From: an uncultured Bacteroides sp.
Lineage (GTDB): Bacteria > Bacteroidota > Bacteroidia > Bacteroidales > Bacteroidaceae
DNA: 64,000 nucleotides
Reading direction: 5' to 3'
Assembly (NCBI RefSeq): GCF_963677945.1
Contig: NZ_OY782578.1
Location: forward strand, 4,183,258-4,247,257
Below are positions 1 through 9,231 of this stretch, in pieces. The notes beneath the pieces were generated by a model. The model had not been told where the DNA came from and searched no databases. It worked only from the letters and a program-made list of their open reading frames with translations. The position numbers and the translations under genes were made by a program. Each line of letters starts with the position of its first letter. Within the stretch, counting starts at the first letter, position 1.

Positions 1-1857
1 CTTCATGCAGAAATCTTTGATATCCGATGGAGTTCCGTAAGGTTCCAGAAAGCCTTCATAACCTACTCCGGTATAGGTATGGTAAGTCCATACGGAATCG
101 GCGGTTTCATTTGGTTTCTCATTCGGGTGATAAACAGGAAGCACCATGTTCTTTTCCGGAATAAAGCGTTTCAGTGATTCATAGTCACCTACTCCCACAG
201 AACCGACTTCTGAGTTGAAAGGCCAGGTCTTGTGATTCCAGAACACACTCAGGGGTTGGATAGAGTATGGACCATCTCCGTTTCCACCAATGGTATTTAA
301 TGACATCTTTTCGGTATTGGAGAAATCAAAGAACATACGGGTACCGTCCAGTTTGGTGATAATTGAATCACGTAAAACAGTCAGGATATCATCAGGGGGA
401 GCAATTTCATTTCCTCCGCACCAGATTGCAAGTGATGGGTGGTTACGTACCATCTTAACCATATCGGCTGCACATTCCAGGAACAGGTTGTGGTTATCAG
501 GATAATTTCTACGTGTCCACTGATCTTCCTTTTTCATTGGATCCAGCCATCGTCCGTTACAGTCGCCGGACATCCAGAAATCCTGGAATACAAGCATACC
601 ATAGCGGTCGCAGGCTTCATAGAACTCAGGACGTTCTACCAGCGCACCACCCCAGATACGGATCAGGTTCAGATTCATATCACGGTGATAGCGGATTTCA
701 GCATCGTAGCGTTCGGGAGTAAAACGAAGCATAGCATCCGAGATAATCCAGTTACCGCCTTTGATAAAGATCTTCTGACCATTGACATGTATTTCACGGC
801 TACTGGTGATCGGGTTCCACTGAGTCTGGATTTCTCTTACGCCAAACTGAACACTTTCACTGTCTGAAATTCCCTTGTTCTTTTCTTCAAAAGAGATTTC
901 TGATTTATAAAGATTCTGTTCGCCGTAACCGGAAGGCCACCAAAGGCGGGGATTCTGCATCTTGTAGACAGGTAAGGAAACTGTCTGTTTTGAATTGGGT
1001 TCAAGGGTTACTTCTTTGGAGATTACGTTTCCTTCAACAGAAAACTTAACCACACCCGAAACTGCTTTATCAGAAGCATTTTCTACTTCAGTCGAAACTT
1101 TGATCAGGGCTTCGCTCTGTTTGCCTTCGGGGGTACGTTTGCCGGGAACCTGAGTAATGATATGAGGATCACTTAAATTCACGCTACCTGTTTTTTCAAT
1201 ATATACTTTATCCCAGATTCCGGTATTACGGTCACGGATGGGGCGGATCCAGTCCCAGCCGGCTACATACTGGTGAGAGACTCCGCGTGCTATTGTTCCG
1301 TCACCTCCCTGGCCTCCGTTGGGATTACCAACCGGATCGGGAGGAAAGACAATCACAGCAAGGCGGTTATCTCCTGTCTTTGATAACAGTTTAGTGATAT
1401 TGAATGATTTGCGGAGGTACATGCCTTCATACGGTTCTTTGTTGACAAGTTTACCGTTGAGGTATATCCTGCAGCTATAGTTGATGCCTCGGAATTTAAG
1501 CCATACCTGGTTTCCGTTTTCGGGTTGTTCTTCCTTGAAGTTCTTCACAAACCAGTAGGTATAGTAATCTCTGCCGGTTTTATAGATATCTGGTATCTGT
1601 TCGTTGTTCATGCCATAGAAAGGATCTGGTATCTCTTTGTTGGCAAGCATCGTAGTGAGAACAGTGCCGGGAACAACGGCATTTTTCCATCCCGATAAAG
1701 TATAGGATGGGCTGGAGATATCTTCTCCCAAGGCTTTTTCTTCTTTTATTGATCTGCACTTCCAGCCGCTATTGAGTTCATAGCGGTTCTGAGCAAAAAG
1801 GCCCGTTGCACAGATAAGAGAGAGAAAAGCGACTATCAGACTGTTTTTTTTCATCAT
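1..1857 (-). CDS. Glycoside hydrolase family 2 enzyme (beta-mannosidase/exo-glucosaminidase-like), 3' end outside window
   Basis: The visible 619 residues begin with a signal peptide (about residues 1-22, ending LFAQ) and run off the left edge, so the C-terminus is missing. The order is the GH2 one: jelly-roll sugar-binding domain (about 25-190), Ig-like domain (about 200-310), then the TIM barrel, which opens with FIKGGNWI. The motif IWCGGNE near residue 484 holds the probable acid/base glutamate; the nucleophile would lie beyond the edge. The WCGGNE form recalls beta-mannosidases and exo-beta-glucosaminidases more than LacZ. Two ATGs in tandem (1857 and 1854) can start it. It is 50 bp downstream of the GH92 gene in the same operon, which favours a mannose-containing substrate. 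Family assignment is firm; substrate is inferred. Confidence 0.88.
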   Translation of the reverse strand, partial: MMKKNSLIVAFLSLICATGLFAQNRYELNSGWKCRSIKEEKALGEDISSPSYTLSGWKNAVVPGTVLTTMLANKEIPDPFYGMNNEQIPDIYKTGRDYYTYWFVKNFKEEQPENGNQVWLKFRGINYSCRIYLNGKLVNKEPYEGMYLRKSFNITKLLSKTGDNRLAVIVFPPDPVGNPNGGQGGDGTIARGVSHQYVAGWDWIRPIRDRNTGIWDKVYIEKTGSVNLSDPHIITQVPGKRTPEGKQSEALIKVSTEVENASDKAVSGVVKFSVEGNVISKEVTLEPNSKQTVSLPVYKMQNPRLWWPSGYGEQNLYKSEISFEEKNKGISDSESVQFGVREIQTQWNPITSSREIHVNGQKIFIKGGNWIISDAMLRFTPERYDAEIRYHRDMNLNLIRIWGGALVERPEFYEACDRYGMLVFQDFWMSGDCNGRWLDPMKKEDQWTRRNYPDNHNLFLECAADMVKMVRNHPSLAIWCGGNEIAPPDDILTVLRDSIITKLDGTRMFFDFSNTEKMSLNTIGGNGDGPYSIQPLSVFWNHKTWPFNSEVGSVGVGDYESLKRFIPEKNMVLPVYHPNEKPNETADSVWTYHTYTGVGYEGFLEPYGTPSDIKDFCMK

Positions 1858-1907
1858 ATTTATGGTTCGGTTTTGTTCTATTGTTGTTTTTTATAGTTGT
1901 CCGGTTC

Positions 1908-4196
1908 TTACATTTCGGAACGGGGACGGGCATCCTGAGCTGTACCCCAGGAAGATGGTTTGTTACCCATCTCGATAACCAAGGTACCACCCTTCATTAT
2001 ATCCTTGTACTGAATATAGGATTTAGGATAGTTCTTTCCGTTCAGGGTAATTTTCTGAATGTATTTATTCGCAGCACTGTTATTCAATACATTCATGGTG
2101 AATGTTTTATTATTGCCAACATTGATGGTGGCATTGTTCACCACCGGGCTGCCGAATACAAAGCATCCGTTGGATGGATTAGCTGGATAGAATCCTAAGG
2201 CTGAGAAGACATACCAGGCTGACATCTGACCTACGTCTTCATTTCCGCAAAGGCCATCATACTTATCGGTATAGAGTGTGTTCATTATTTCACGAACCTT
2301 ATCGGCTGTTTTCCACGGTTGTCCTACATAGGCATACATGTAGGTTATGTGGTGGCTGGGTTCGTTTCCGTGTGCATACTGTCCGATCAGGCCGCTGATA
2401 TCGGGTGAAGCTTCAGAACCGAGGTCACCTTTGGCCACAAACAGGGAATCCAGTTTCTTTGTAAAGGCTTTTTCGCTGCCATAGAGTTTTATCAGGCCTT
2501 CCACATCCTGGGGTACCAGCCAGGTATATTGCCAGGCATTACCTTCGGTATAGTCGTTCTGGCGGTGAATGGAGGTAAACGGATTGAACGGGGTTCTCCA
2601 GGTATTATCGTTTACACGACCTCTGGCAAAGCCTGTCTGGGTATCGAAATAATTTTTATAGTATTTTCCGCGTTTATCGAAATAGTTGTAATCTTCTGTA
2701 AAGCCTTCTTTTTTGGCTACCTGACCAAGGCTCCAGTCGGCAATGGCATATTCCAGGCCCATAGCGACTGACTCAACGGTACTGTCGGCTGGGATATATC
2801 CGTATTTCTTTACGTATTTAAGTCCTCTACCATCCTGCATCATGGTATTCTTCATTGCTTCATAGGCCAGTTTCTTATCAATGTTCAAACCTTTGAGGTA
2901 AGCGTCTGCTACAACGGTTACTGCAGGGCAGCCAACCATACAGTAGGTTTCATTACCCATCAGGTGCCACACTGGAAGTTCGCCCTGTTGCTGGTAGATG
3001 GCAAGCATGGTATTGACAAAGTCACCGGTTCTCTCGGGTTGAAGGAGTGTAAACAGCGGGTGTGCTGCACGGTAGGTATCCCACAGGGAGAAGGTGGTGT
3101 AATTGGTGAAAGATGCATTGGTGTGGATCTTCTTATCTGCACCACGGTAATCCTTGTTGATGTCGCAGAAGGTAGAAGGAGCAATCATGGTATGATAAAG
3201 GGCTGTATAGAAAGTGCGCATACGGGCTGCATTATCGGCTTTTATCACTACTTTGCCCAGCTCTTTGTTCCAGGCGGCATCGGCTTTGGCTACTGTTTGC
3301 TTAAAATTCCAACCAGGTAGCTCGGACTGCATATTCAATTTCGCATTTTCAATGCTTACAGGAGAAATGGCGACCTTGACAAGGATTGCTTCGTTAGCTT
3401 TAGTGTTGAAATTAGCTCTAGCAAAAACTCTGCGTCCTTTCAAAGAACGACCAGACTGCACAGCGGTAGTATCAGATACTATAAAACTTTTAAATGGTTT
3501 TGAAAAGCGAGCATAAAAATAAATGCGCTGATCATTCGCCCATCCTTTAGAAAAACGATATCCTGAAACAGTACTGTCATTCTCGGCCGTAATATATGTT
3601 TCCATCGGATTATCCCATCCAATACCACTTTCCAGGTTGATGATAATACCAGCTTCTTCAGCTTTTGGATAAACATATTTATGAAAACCTACACGATTTG
3701 TAGTAGTTAATTCTACACCAATATTATATCTTTTCAACAAAACAGAATAGTATCCAGGTCGAGCAATCTCTTGCTTGTGGGAGAAAAGAGACAAATAACC
3801 ACTTTCTGGTACTCCCGGTTTTCCTTTTGCCATTTTAACCTTTCCGGTTACAGGCATAAATAAAATATCTCCAAGATCTCCAATTCCGGTTCCACTCAAG
3901 TGAGTGTGTGAAAATCCAATAATTGTTGAATCAGAATAATGATATCCGGAACACCAGTCCCATCCTTGAGTCAGATTAGAAGGACCCAACTGTACAGCTC
4001 CAAACGGCACATTAGCTCCCATAAACACATGACCATGATATCCTGTTCCAATATAAGGATCCACGTATTGTGTAAGATTCTGCAAACGAGTACTTTTTTT
4101 CACTTGTTTTCCTATACAAGGCTGTATTAACGATGTAGCGAAAAAACAGACAAGCAGTCCTTTCATTGAACCTCTTAATAAACTTCTATTTCTCAT
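1908..4196 (-). CDS. GH92 alpha-mannosidase, secreted
   Basis: At 762 residues this has the full length of GH92, a calcium-dependent family of exo-acting alpha-mannosidases common in Bacteroides. An N-terminal hydrophobic segment (about 10-27) is a signal peptide. Family motifs are intact: FSHTHLSGTG near residue 95, LWDTYRAAHPLFTLL in the middle, and GNEDVGQMSAWY at 651-662 with the catalytic glutamate at 653. It lies 12 bp downstream of the Tat-exported TIM-barrel gene and 50 bp upstream of the GH2 gene. The likely job is trimming mannose from N-glycans or yeast-type mannan in the periplasm or on the surface. The DNA coding for the C-terminal half is near 50% GC and that for the N-terminal half near 37%, with a transition around 3300-3430, so the gene may be a recombinant. 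Confidence 0.95.
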   Translation of the reverse strand: MRNRSLLRGSMKGLLVCFFATSLIQPCIGKQVKKSTRLQNLTQYVDPYIGTGYHGHVFMGANVPFGAVQLGPSNLTQGWDWCSGYHYSDSTIIGFSHTHLSGTGIGDLGDILFMPVTGKVKMAKGKPGVPESGYLSLFSHKQEIARPGYYSVLLKRYNIGVELTTTNRVGFHKYVYPKAEEAGIIINLESGIGWDNPMETYITAENDSTVSGYRFSKGWANDQRIYFYARFSKPFKSFIVSDTTAVQSGRSLKGRRVFARANFNTKANEAILVKVAISPVSIENAKLNMQSELPGWNFKQTVAKADAAWNKELGKVVIKADNAARMRTFYTALYHTMIAPSTFCDINKDYRGADKKIHTNASFTNYTTFSLWDTYRAAHPLFTLLQPERTGDFVNTMLAIYQQQGELPVWHLMGNETYCMVGCPAVTVVADAYLKGLNIDKKLAYEAMKNTMMQDGRGLKYVKKYGYIPADSTVESVAMGLEYAIADWSLGQVAKKEGFTEDYNYFDKRGKYYKNYFDTQTGFARGRVNDNTWRTPFNPFTSIHRQNDYTEGNAWQYTWLVPQDVEGLIKLYGSEKAFTKKLDSLFVAKGDLGSEASPDISGLIGQYAHGNEPSHHITYMYAYVGQPWKTADKVREIMNTLYTDKYDGLCGNEDVGQMSAWYVFSALGFYPANPSNGCFVFGSPVVNNATINVGNNKTFTMNVLNNSAANKYIQKITLNGKNYPKSYIQYKDIMKGGTLVIEMGNKPSSWGTAQDARPRSEM

Positions 4197-4208
4197 ATTA
4201 CTTATTAT

Positions 4209-5303
4209 TTATTCTTTCTTATGTTTCGAAAAATCTTTCAATATATCCAGCACATTATCTGATATATTTCCAAAGAGTGAGACTCCTTCAGCTCCGTTAT
4301 CCAATGCATGCCTGATACCTTCTTTTAATTCTTCATCATTTTTAAAATCTGGAAGATACAAACCTGCATACAAAGGAAATCTACAGCATAATCCGGTAAC
4401 TCCTTCTTTAACAGCATCGCCAATCCATGAAACATTTTCTTTATAAAAGGCATGATACACCATAGGGAAAACACCTGTCAGGTTCCAGTTAACCCAATCC
4501 TGTCTCACATTTCTTCTCGCTACTTCAGGAGTTGGAAAAACTGCAGCAGTTACCTTTTTACCATGTTTCTTAGCAATTTTAGCAACACTATTAACAATGT
4601 TTGTAATTGAATTATATCTGAACTTCCTCCAGGAGAGACTAGCTTCGGGATAATCAATGGAATCAAGTTCCTGACCAGATTGCTCTTTAAACTTACTTTT
4701 ACATGTTTCGCAATAACAATAGTCATAGTCAGGCAATTCTTTGGTTTGCTCTATCTTATAGTTATTCCATAAATTGACTGGGAGAATAATATCACAAAAC
4801 CTGATATAATCCATATGTATTCCATCAACATAGTCTTTTTCAAGAATACTATTTACCTGATCAAGAATATGTTGCTGTACTTCTTCTTTTGAAGGACAAA
4901 GCCAACGATAATAACCAACGTATGGAGGTTTATCTGCACACGACTCTCCTTTTCTGTTTATAGCATACCACTCCGGATGCTGTTCAAGAAGAGCCTTATC
5001 TCCCTGGTTCATAGTCCACAACCAACGATGAGTTTCCAGTTTCTGCGATTTAGCAGCACGGAAATGAATTTCGCTATCCTTTTCAAAAAGGATACCTCGG
5101 ATTCCTGCTTCGTAATATTTTTTATATCTCTTTATAAGCTCTGCCTCATCCTCTCCATCTTTTGGATTTACCCACACCCAGTGTTTCCACTTATGCTTTT
5201 TCTTTTTGCCAATTAGTTCTTCAGCTTTCAGCACATCCGGAAATACACACATCGATAATCCGGCGAAGATGCTGGTTTTAATAAAATTTCGTCGACTTGT
5301 CAT
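4209..5303 (-). CDS. Tat-exported TIM-barrel protein, putative glycoside hydrolase (GHL10/GH10-like)
   Basis: The 364-residue protein starts with a twin-arginine signal (TSRRNFIK) followed by a short hydrophobic stretch. The rest looks like a TIM barrel of the GH10-like putative hydrolase group (GHL10): KHWVWVNPKDG near the start, DGIHMDYIRF at mid-length (typical of strand 4 in this group), and a late strand with GVSLFGNIS. A CYCETC pair of cysteines suggests a metal-binding or disulfide insertion. The start codon overlaps the stop of the CBM9-like gene by 4 nt (ATGA), so the two are translationally coupled. Substrate is unknown; context suggests action on the same glycan as GH92 and GH2. 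A noncatalytic binding role is not excluded. Confidence 0.7.
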   Translation of the reverse strand: MTSRRNFIKTSIFAGLSMCVFPDVLKAEELIGKKKKHKWKHWVWVNPKDGEDEAELIKRYKKYYEAGIRGILFEKDSEIHFRAAKSQKLETHRWLWTMNQGDKALLEQHPEWYAINRKGESCADKPPYVGYYRWLCPSKEEVQQHILDQVNSILEKDYVDGIHMDYIRFCDIILPVNLWNNYKIEQTKELPDYDYCYCETCKSKFKEQSGQELDSIDYPEASLSWRKFRYNSITNIVNSVAKIAKKHGKKVTAAVFPTPEVARRNVRQDWVNWNLTGVFPMVYHAFYKENVSWIGDAVKEGVTGLCCRFPLYAGLYLPDFKNDEELKEGIRHALDNGAEGVSLFGNISDNVLDILKDFSKHKKE

Positions 5304-6421
5304 TTTCTGATTTGAATTAATCCTTCATCATTAATACTCCATGTGCTGCTACCCGATGAACGAATAGTTGCATTAAACTGGTGAGCTGTTGCTTCCATTT
5401 CCAGAGAATTCTCAATATTGTCCAATTTAAAACTAACAGGAGTAATATTTAGTTCATCCAATGTAAATGCATATCTTTTATTTTTTTTCAGATATTCTTT
5501 CTGACGATAGTAAACCAACCAAAGATACTGTTTTTGTTTCTCAGCATAAGGCAACATAAAAGCCGGAAATTCATTTTCAAGCTGTTTTTTGGTAAATAAC
5601 AAATATCCCCACCTTTCCGGACAGTGCATATTAATCACCCCCTGCGGTGACCACACCCAATTATTTTCAGGCAAAACCTTACCTTCAGCATTTGTTTTCT
5701 TCACATATTTTCCTTTTTCAATCATCGTATCCCATTCTACTCTTGAAAAGTTGATGCGCCATAAAGTGCTTTCTTTAGGAATATTCTTCCCAGAGCCAAG
5801 AGACAATGCACTGAAAGGAATAGCAAATTCAACACTCCATCCCTTATCTTTATCCATTGAATTATTTAATGTTCCATGAACTTTCACAGCCGAACGCATA
5901 CCTGCAGCATCCCAGCCAATAAGTTCGCGTGAATCATTGCGGTATGGTTTTGAAAGGAACAAATCAAAGATTGTATTCAGTGCATTTACTTCAATTTCAA
6001 AATATTGGTGTGTATTATTATCCGGATCAATAAAAATCTCGAAATCATTATCATAATAAACAATATCATCATGATTGCGAAGATTTGCCCAAACATGTTC
6101 ATCTACAATAGATGCGGCAATATACAAGAAATTATCATCCCAAAGCATTTTAACCCTTGTTTGATAATAAGGATTAGGTTTGGCATCACCCTCAATATCT
6201 CTAAAGAATTTACTCCATGGAGCATTTTGCCAAGCAGCATCTGTTATATTTCCATCTATCACTGGTTTTACAGGAGTATAGCCTATTACATAACTTTCAG
6301 GAGAATTAAACAAATTTTCAAGTCCCTGAAACGATGGTTGTGCTGAGCAAATAACCGATCCTAGAAACAGAGACAAGCAAAGTAATCCTTTTGCAAAAGA
6401 ATAAAAAGTTGGTATCTTCAT
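5300..6421 (-). CDS. Secreted CBM9-like carbohydrate-binding protein
   Basis: The protein has 373 residues with a clear signal peptide (about 1-27, ending CSAQ). The body carries hallmarks of the CBM9-like fold: VIDGNITDAAW, LWDDNFLYIAASI, a DNDFEIFIDPD segment and GWSVEFAIPFSAL. Such proteins bind sugars but usually have no known catalytic activity. It is the first gene of the operon and overlaps the next gene by 4 nt, which implies matched amounts of this protein and the TIM-barrel protein. The C-terminal part contains a basic helix rich in Lys and Tyr (about 280-315). A role in binding or presenting glycan is inferred from the fold. Confidence 0.8.
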   Translation of the reverse strand: MKIPTFYSFAKGLLCLSLFLGSVICSAQPSFQGLENLFNSPESYVIGYTPVKPVIDGNITDAAWQNAPWSKFFRDIEGDAKPNPYYQTRVKMLWDDNFLYIAASIVDEHVWANLRNHDDIVYYDNDFEIFIDPDNNTHQYFEIEVNALNTIFDLFLSKPYRNDSRELIGWDAAGMRSAVKVHGTLNNSMDKDKGWSVEFAIPFSALSLGSGKNIPKESTLWRINFSRVEWDTMIEKGKYVKKTNAEGKVLPENNWVWSPQGVINMHCPERWGYLLFTKKQLENEFPAFMLPYAEKQKQYLWLVYYRQKEYLKKNKRYAFTLDELNITPVSFKLDNIENSLEMEATAHQFNATIRSSGSSTWSINDEGLIQIRK

Positions 6422-6472
6422 TATATATTATAAAAATTAAGTTTTAACACTCAATCACTAACTAAGTGAGGA

Positions 6473-6508
6473 CAAATATAATAAATCCAGCTAAATTTTC
6501 GGTTCAAA
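6473..6508 (-). promoter_or_regulatory. Probable promoter of the CBM9-GHL10-GH92-GH2 operon
   Basis: On the minus strand TATATTTG at 6480-6473 matches the Bacteroidetes -7 consensus TAnnTTTG exactly. A TTTG at 6508-6505 could serve as the -33 element, but the 24-nt spacer is a little longer than usual. The implied leader is about 45-50 nt. Confidence 0.45.
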
Positions 6509-6903
6509 CAAAAAAACTTTTTTTAAATACAACACCATTCATTAGTAAATGCTTTTATTTACTAAAAACTAATTTTTATAGTTATTAGACTTCCTTATAT
6601 AAAAACAGAGAATTTGCTATATATGCATTCCATTTTATATAATAAAAGAATAGTGAAGCAATTTTATCCATACCTCAATAAATAAAAATTATAGACCAGC
6701 TATTGTTCAATTATTCACCAATAATTTTCAAAAAGATAATTATATATCAATCACACCTCTAAGCTATGCTCTAAATTGAGCTAAGTCCATAAATCTGTAG
6801 GGAAATGTTTCACTAAGGAATGCTGGATTTGAAATAATGGAAGCGCATTAGATAACGGGGCATTGATCAATGAATGAAAATTATTCCAGAATGGCTGAAA
6901 ATC

Positions 6904-6983
6904 TCACGCCGGAGGTTGGATAAACTCCGACCGGACATTGCACAAACTCCGGTCGGACTTCAACTGAACTCCGACCGGAGTTT
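6904..6983. repeat. Four-unit palindromic array, 22-bp period (core TCCGACCGGA/TCCGGTCGGA)
   Basis: The 10-bp core TCCGnnCGGA begins at 6926, 6948 and 6970, exactly 22 bp apart, with the middle dinucleotide alternating AC, GT, AC. A degenerate fourth unit begins at 6904 (TCACGCCGGA). Each unit is preceded by AAAC or GAAC. Units at 6944-6957 and 6970-6983 form a perfect 14-bp inverted repeat with a 12-nt loop. The rest of this spacer (6509-7026) is AT-rich, and I see no gene or other feature in it. Function is unknown. Confidence 0.75.
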
Positions 6984-7032
6984 ACCGATCTTTGATTTTT
7001 GTAGTTCTACAGAATAATATAAAGCTGTCGAG

Positions 7033-7099
7033 TAGGCCTGAGCATTCCAGCTCAAGCCTCTCACAGAACCGTGCGTGACAGTCTCCCGTCACACGGCTC
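7033..7099 (-). ncRNA. Group II intron domains V and VI
   Basis: Minus-strand sequence at 7099-7064 folds as a domain V hairpin: GAGCCGTGTGACG on one side, GTCACGCACGGTTC on the other, with a GAGA-type loop. The neighbouring hairpin at 7058-7033 (AGGCTTGAGC pairing with GCTCAGGCCT) is domain VI, which carries the branch-point region. Both lie just after the maturase stop codon, as expected. Confidence 0.85.
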
Positions 7100-7106
7100 C
7101 TCTTAT

Positions 7107-8375
7107 TCAAACTTTAAGAGATTTCCGTATATTAGAAGGAGGCTTTACGCCCCACTGCCAATGGTAAAATAGATTTCTCTCCCTTTCGGAGATATTACCC
7201 AACCAGTCATAAGCGCGGGATAGTTTCCTACGATAACGCTTATATTTGGCCATTACCCATCGGGCTAAGTGCCCATTTACTTCTTCTAATAACCATTTAA
7301 GTCGGGTGGGATAAAATTTACCATAGTAGCTTATCCATCCCCGAAGCACAGGATTTATATAGTCAGCCAACATCTCCAGTGTATGAAACGTATGCCTTTT
7401 AAGTTTCCAGCTCCGAATCTTTTCACGGATACCACTGATTGACTTATTACTGATTGCAGGTAAATAACCTGTAAAGGGCACCCCTTTCTTATCTATCGCT
7501 TTTCGGGGGCGAAAAGTATATCCAAGGAAATCAAACGAAATAACTTCGTGTTTTTCTTTCCTACGATTGTCTTTACAGTAAACAATCCTTGTTTTATCTT
7601 CATTCAAGGCTAATTTGCATTCGGCAAATCTTTGTTGAACGGAGATTTTCAGTGCTTCGGCCTGGGCTTTTGTAGAACAATGGCAGATAGTATCATCCGC
7701 ATAACGTTCAAAAGGTATGTGAGGATAATACTTGCTCATCCACATATCGAAGACATAATGCAGAAATAAGTTGGCTAGAACAGGACCGACAACTGAACCT
7801 TGAGGAACACCTTTGTCTCTCTCTATCCGACTACTATCTTTAAGTTCATAAGGCACTTTCAACCAGCGTTCAATGTAAAGCAGCACCCACTGAGAATCCG
7901 TGTGTAATCTAACAGCTTTCATCAATAACTCATGGTCAATCGTATCAAAAAACTTGCTGATATCCATGTCCAACACCCAGTCATACTTCCAGCAGCGCTC
8001 ACGAGCTTTGGCTATAGCATCGTGTGCGGAACGCTTTGGCCGATAAGCATAAGAATCCTCATGGAAACAAGGCTCTATTTGGGGCTCGATAATCATAACA
8101 GCTGCCATTTGAGCGACTCTGTCTCCAACGGTTGGTACACCTAACGGACGCTTGTCTCCATTCGGCTTTGGTATTTCTACCAGTTTCACCGACGGAGGAA
8201 AGTAACAGCCCGAACTCATGCGGTTCCAGATTTTATAAAGATTGTCTTTGAGATTCTTCTCAAAATCACTAATCGATATACCATCTATTCCCGCACTCCC
8301 ATGGTTTGCTTTCACTCTTTGGAAAGCTTCCATAATTAAATACTTTGAAATCTCATAAGGTTTTGCATTTTGCAT
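7107..8375 (-). CDS. ltrA: Group II intron reverse transcriptase/maturase
   Basis: The 422-residue intron-encoded protein assists splicing and retrohoming. Fingers-palm motifs of the RT domain are visible: GIDGIS near residue 30, KPNGDKRPLGVPTVGDR near 90, the active-site YADD in FERYADDTICHC near 225, and an LGYTFRP motif after it. The C-terminal part (about 310-405) has the maturase X domain, with RGWISYYGKF. No HNH endonuclease domain follows, so target cleavage would depend on other mechanisms such as lagging-strand primers. The frame is intact, so the element may be active. The start ATG at 8375 follows a good AGGAGG-like ribosome site. Confidence 0.95.
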   Translation of the reverse strand: MQNAKPYEISKYLIMEAFQRVKANHGSAGIDGISISDFEKNLKDNLYKIWNRMSSGCYFPPSVKLVEIPKPNGDKRPLGVPTVGDRVAQMAAVMIIEPQIEPCFHEDSYAYRPKRSAHDAIAKARERCWKYDWVLDMDISKFFDTIDHELLMKAVRLHTDSQWVLLYIERWLKVPYELKDSSRIERDKGVPQGSVVGPVLANLFLHYVFDMWMSKYYPHIPFERYADDTICHCSTKAQAEALKISVQQRFAECKLALNEDKTRIVYCKDNRRKEKHEVISFDFLGYTFRPRKAIDKKGVPFTGYLPAISNKSISGIREKIRSWKLKRHTFHTLEMLADYINPVLRGWISYYGKFYPTRLKWLLEEVNGHLARWVMAKYKRYRRKLSRAYDWLGNISERERNLFYHWQWGVKPPSNIRKSLKV

Positions 8376-8913
8376 TTGAATCCTCCTAAATTTAATAGTT
8401 GTACAATTGTAATTTGCCGAATAAGCTGTTCCCTTCGCTCCATTTCCATTACAGAAACTTCCATACTACTACGGAACAGTCCGCCCCTGCACTTAGTCAT
8501 TGGTACACTCACTCTTGCAGGGCTACTGCTTGAATTTACCCCTTGACATACTAAGACAGGTTCCCGTGTTCCATGTAAAAGCCTCCATACAAGTCATGCT
8601 ATCTAAACACCGGATGTCATCAGGACAGTAAACAGGTTGCTTCCTGATTTATCCCGAATCTGAGAGTAGGACTCGGTTTTGACATCTTATAAAGAGTTTT
8701 CGACGCTTCATCAATAGTTCCCTTGCGGTCATCTCTTGTATAGTTACCTGCCGGCTTGTGCCGACTTTTAATGTATCGCTCACTACCTCGCCTCTTTAAC
8801 AAAGCAGCATACACTGGTTTGCAACCAACTCCTGTAAGTCGATCACGAGGGGCCCACCCTCATCTTATACATAGTTACAAATATTGCTGGCAAGCAATAT
8901 TTTCACGGCACAC

Positions 8914-9166
8914 ACCATCACTCCCTCACTTTTTGAAAGTAACAATTTGATTTTATGATACATAAATAAGTGATGGTAGCATTTTCATCCCTAACTATAC
9001 TCTCACTTTTGGGGGCTACTCTCACTATTTCGAGTTGTTTTAAGCTATTTTTTTGCAGTTTTAGTGCAGTGTTATGCTTTACCATGAAACAGCAACAATG
9101 AACTGGGCATGATCTTCGCTTATTTTATTACCCCGAATGCTCTAAAAGGTCTCGAAAAAGTGAGGG
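8914..9166. repeat. Inverted repeats at the intron insertion site
   Basis: ACCATCACT (8914-8922), immediately beside the intron 5' boundary, is complementary to AGTGATGGT (8969-8977). CCCTCACTTTTT (8923-8934) is complementary to AAAAAGTGAGGG (9155-9166). The first pair could place a stem-loop in the 5' exon next to the insertion point. Short CTCACT or GTGAGG words recur through 8914-9231; I see no gene in this 318-bp spacer. Confidence 0.5.
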
Positions 9167-9231
9167 CAGGCACTTCTTGTGAGGATAAAGTGAGGTTTGG
9201 GATACTACATACACTAATAAAAGACTAATCT

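Larger units (their letters stand above)
7027..8913 (-). mobile_element. Group II intron (ribozyme plus intron-encoded protein)
   Basis: A self-splicing retroelement. On the minus strand it probably starts at GTGTGCC (8913; 8915 is an alternative), which fits the GUGYG 5' consensus, and ends at ...CTCGAC (7027), which fits the AY 3' end. Length is about 1.9 kb. It contains the reverse transcriptase/maturase gene, a domain V hairpin beginning GAGCCG, and domain VI. The 5' half (8376-8913), free of protein genes, would hold ribozyme domains I-III. It sits between genes, so it need not disrupt any reading frame. Boundaries were set by consensus and have an uncertainty of a few bases. Confidence 0.88.

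Noticed and set aside
6904..6983. CRISPR array
   Set aside because: Units are palindromic, only 22 bp apart, with no spacers of normal length and no cas genes.
8620..8814. Small protein in the 5' part of the group II intron
   Set aside because: It lies in the region of ribozyme domains I-III; no start signals or family resemblance.
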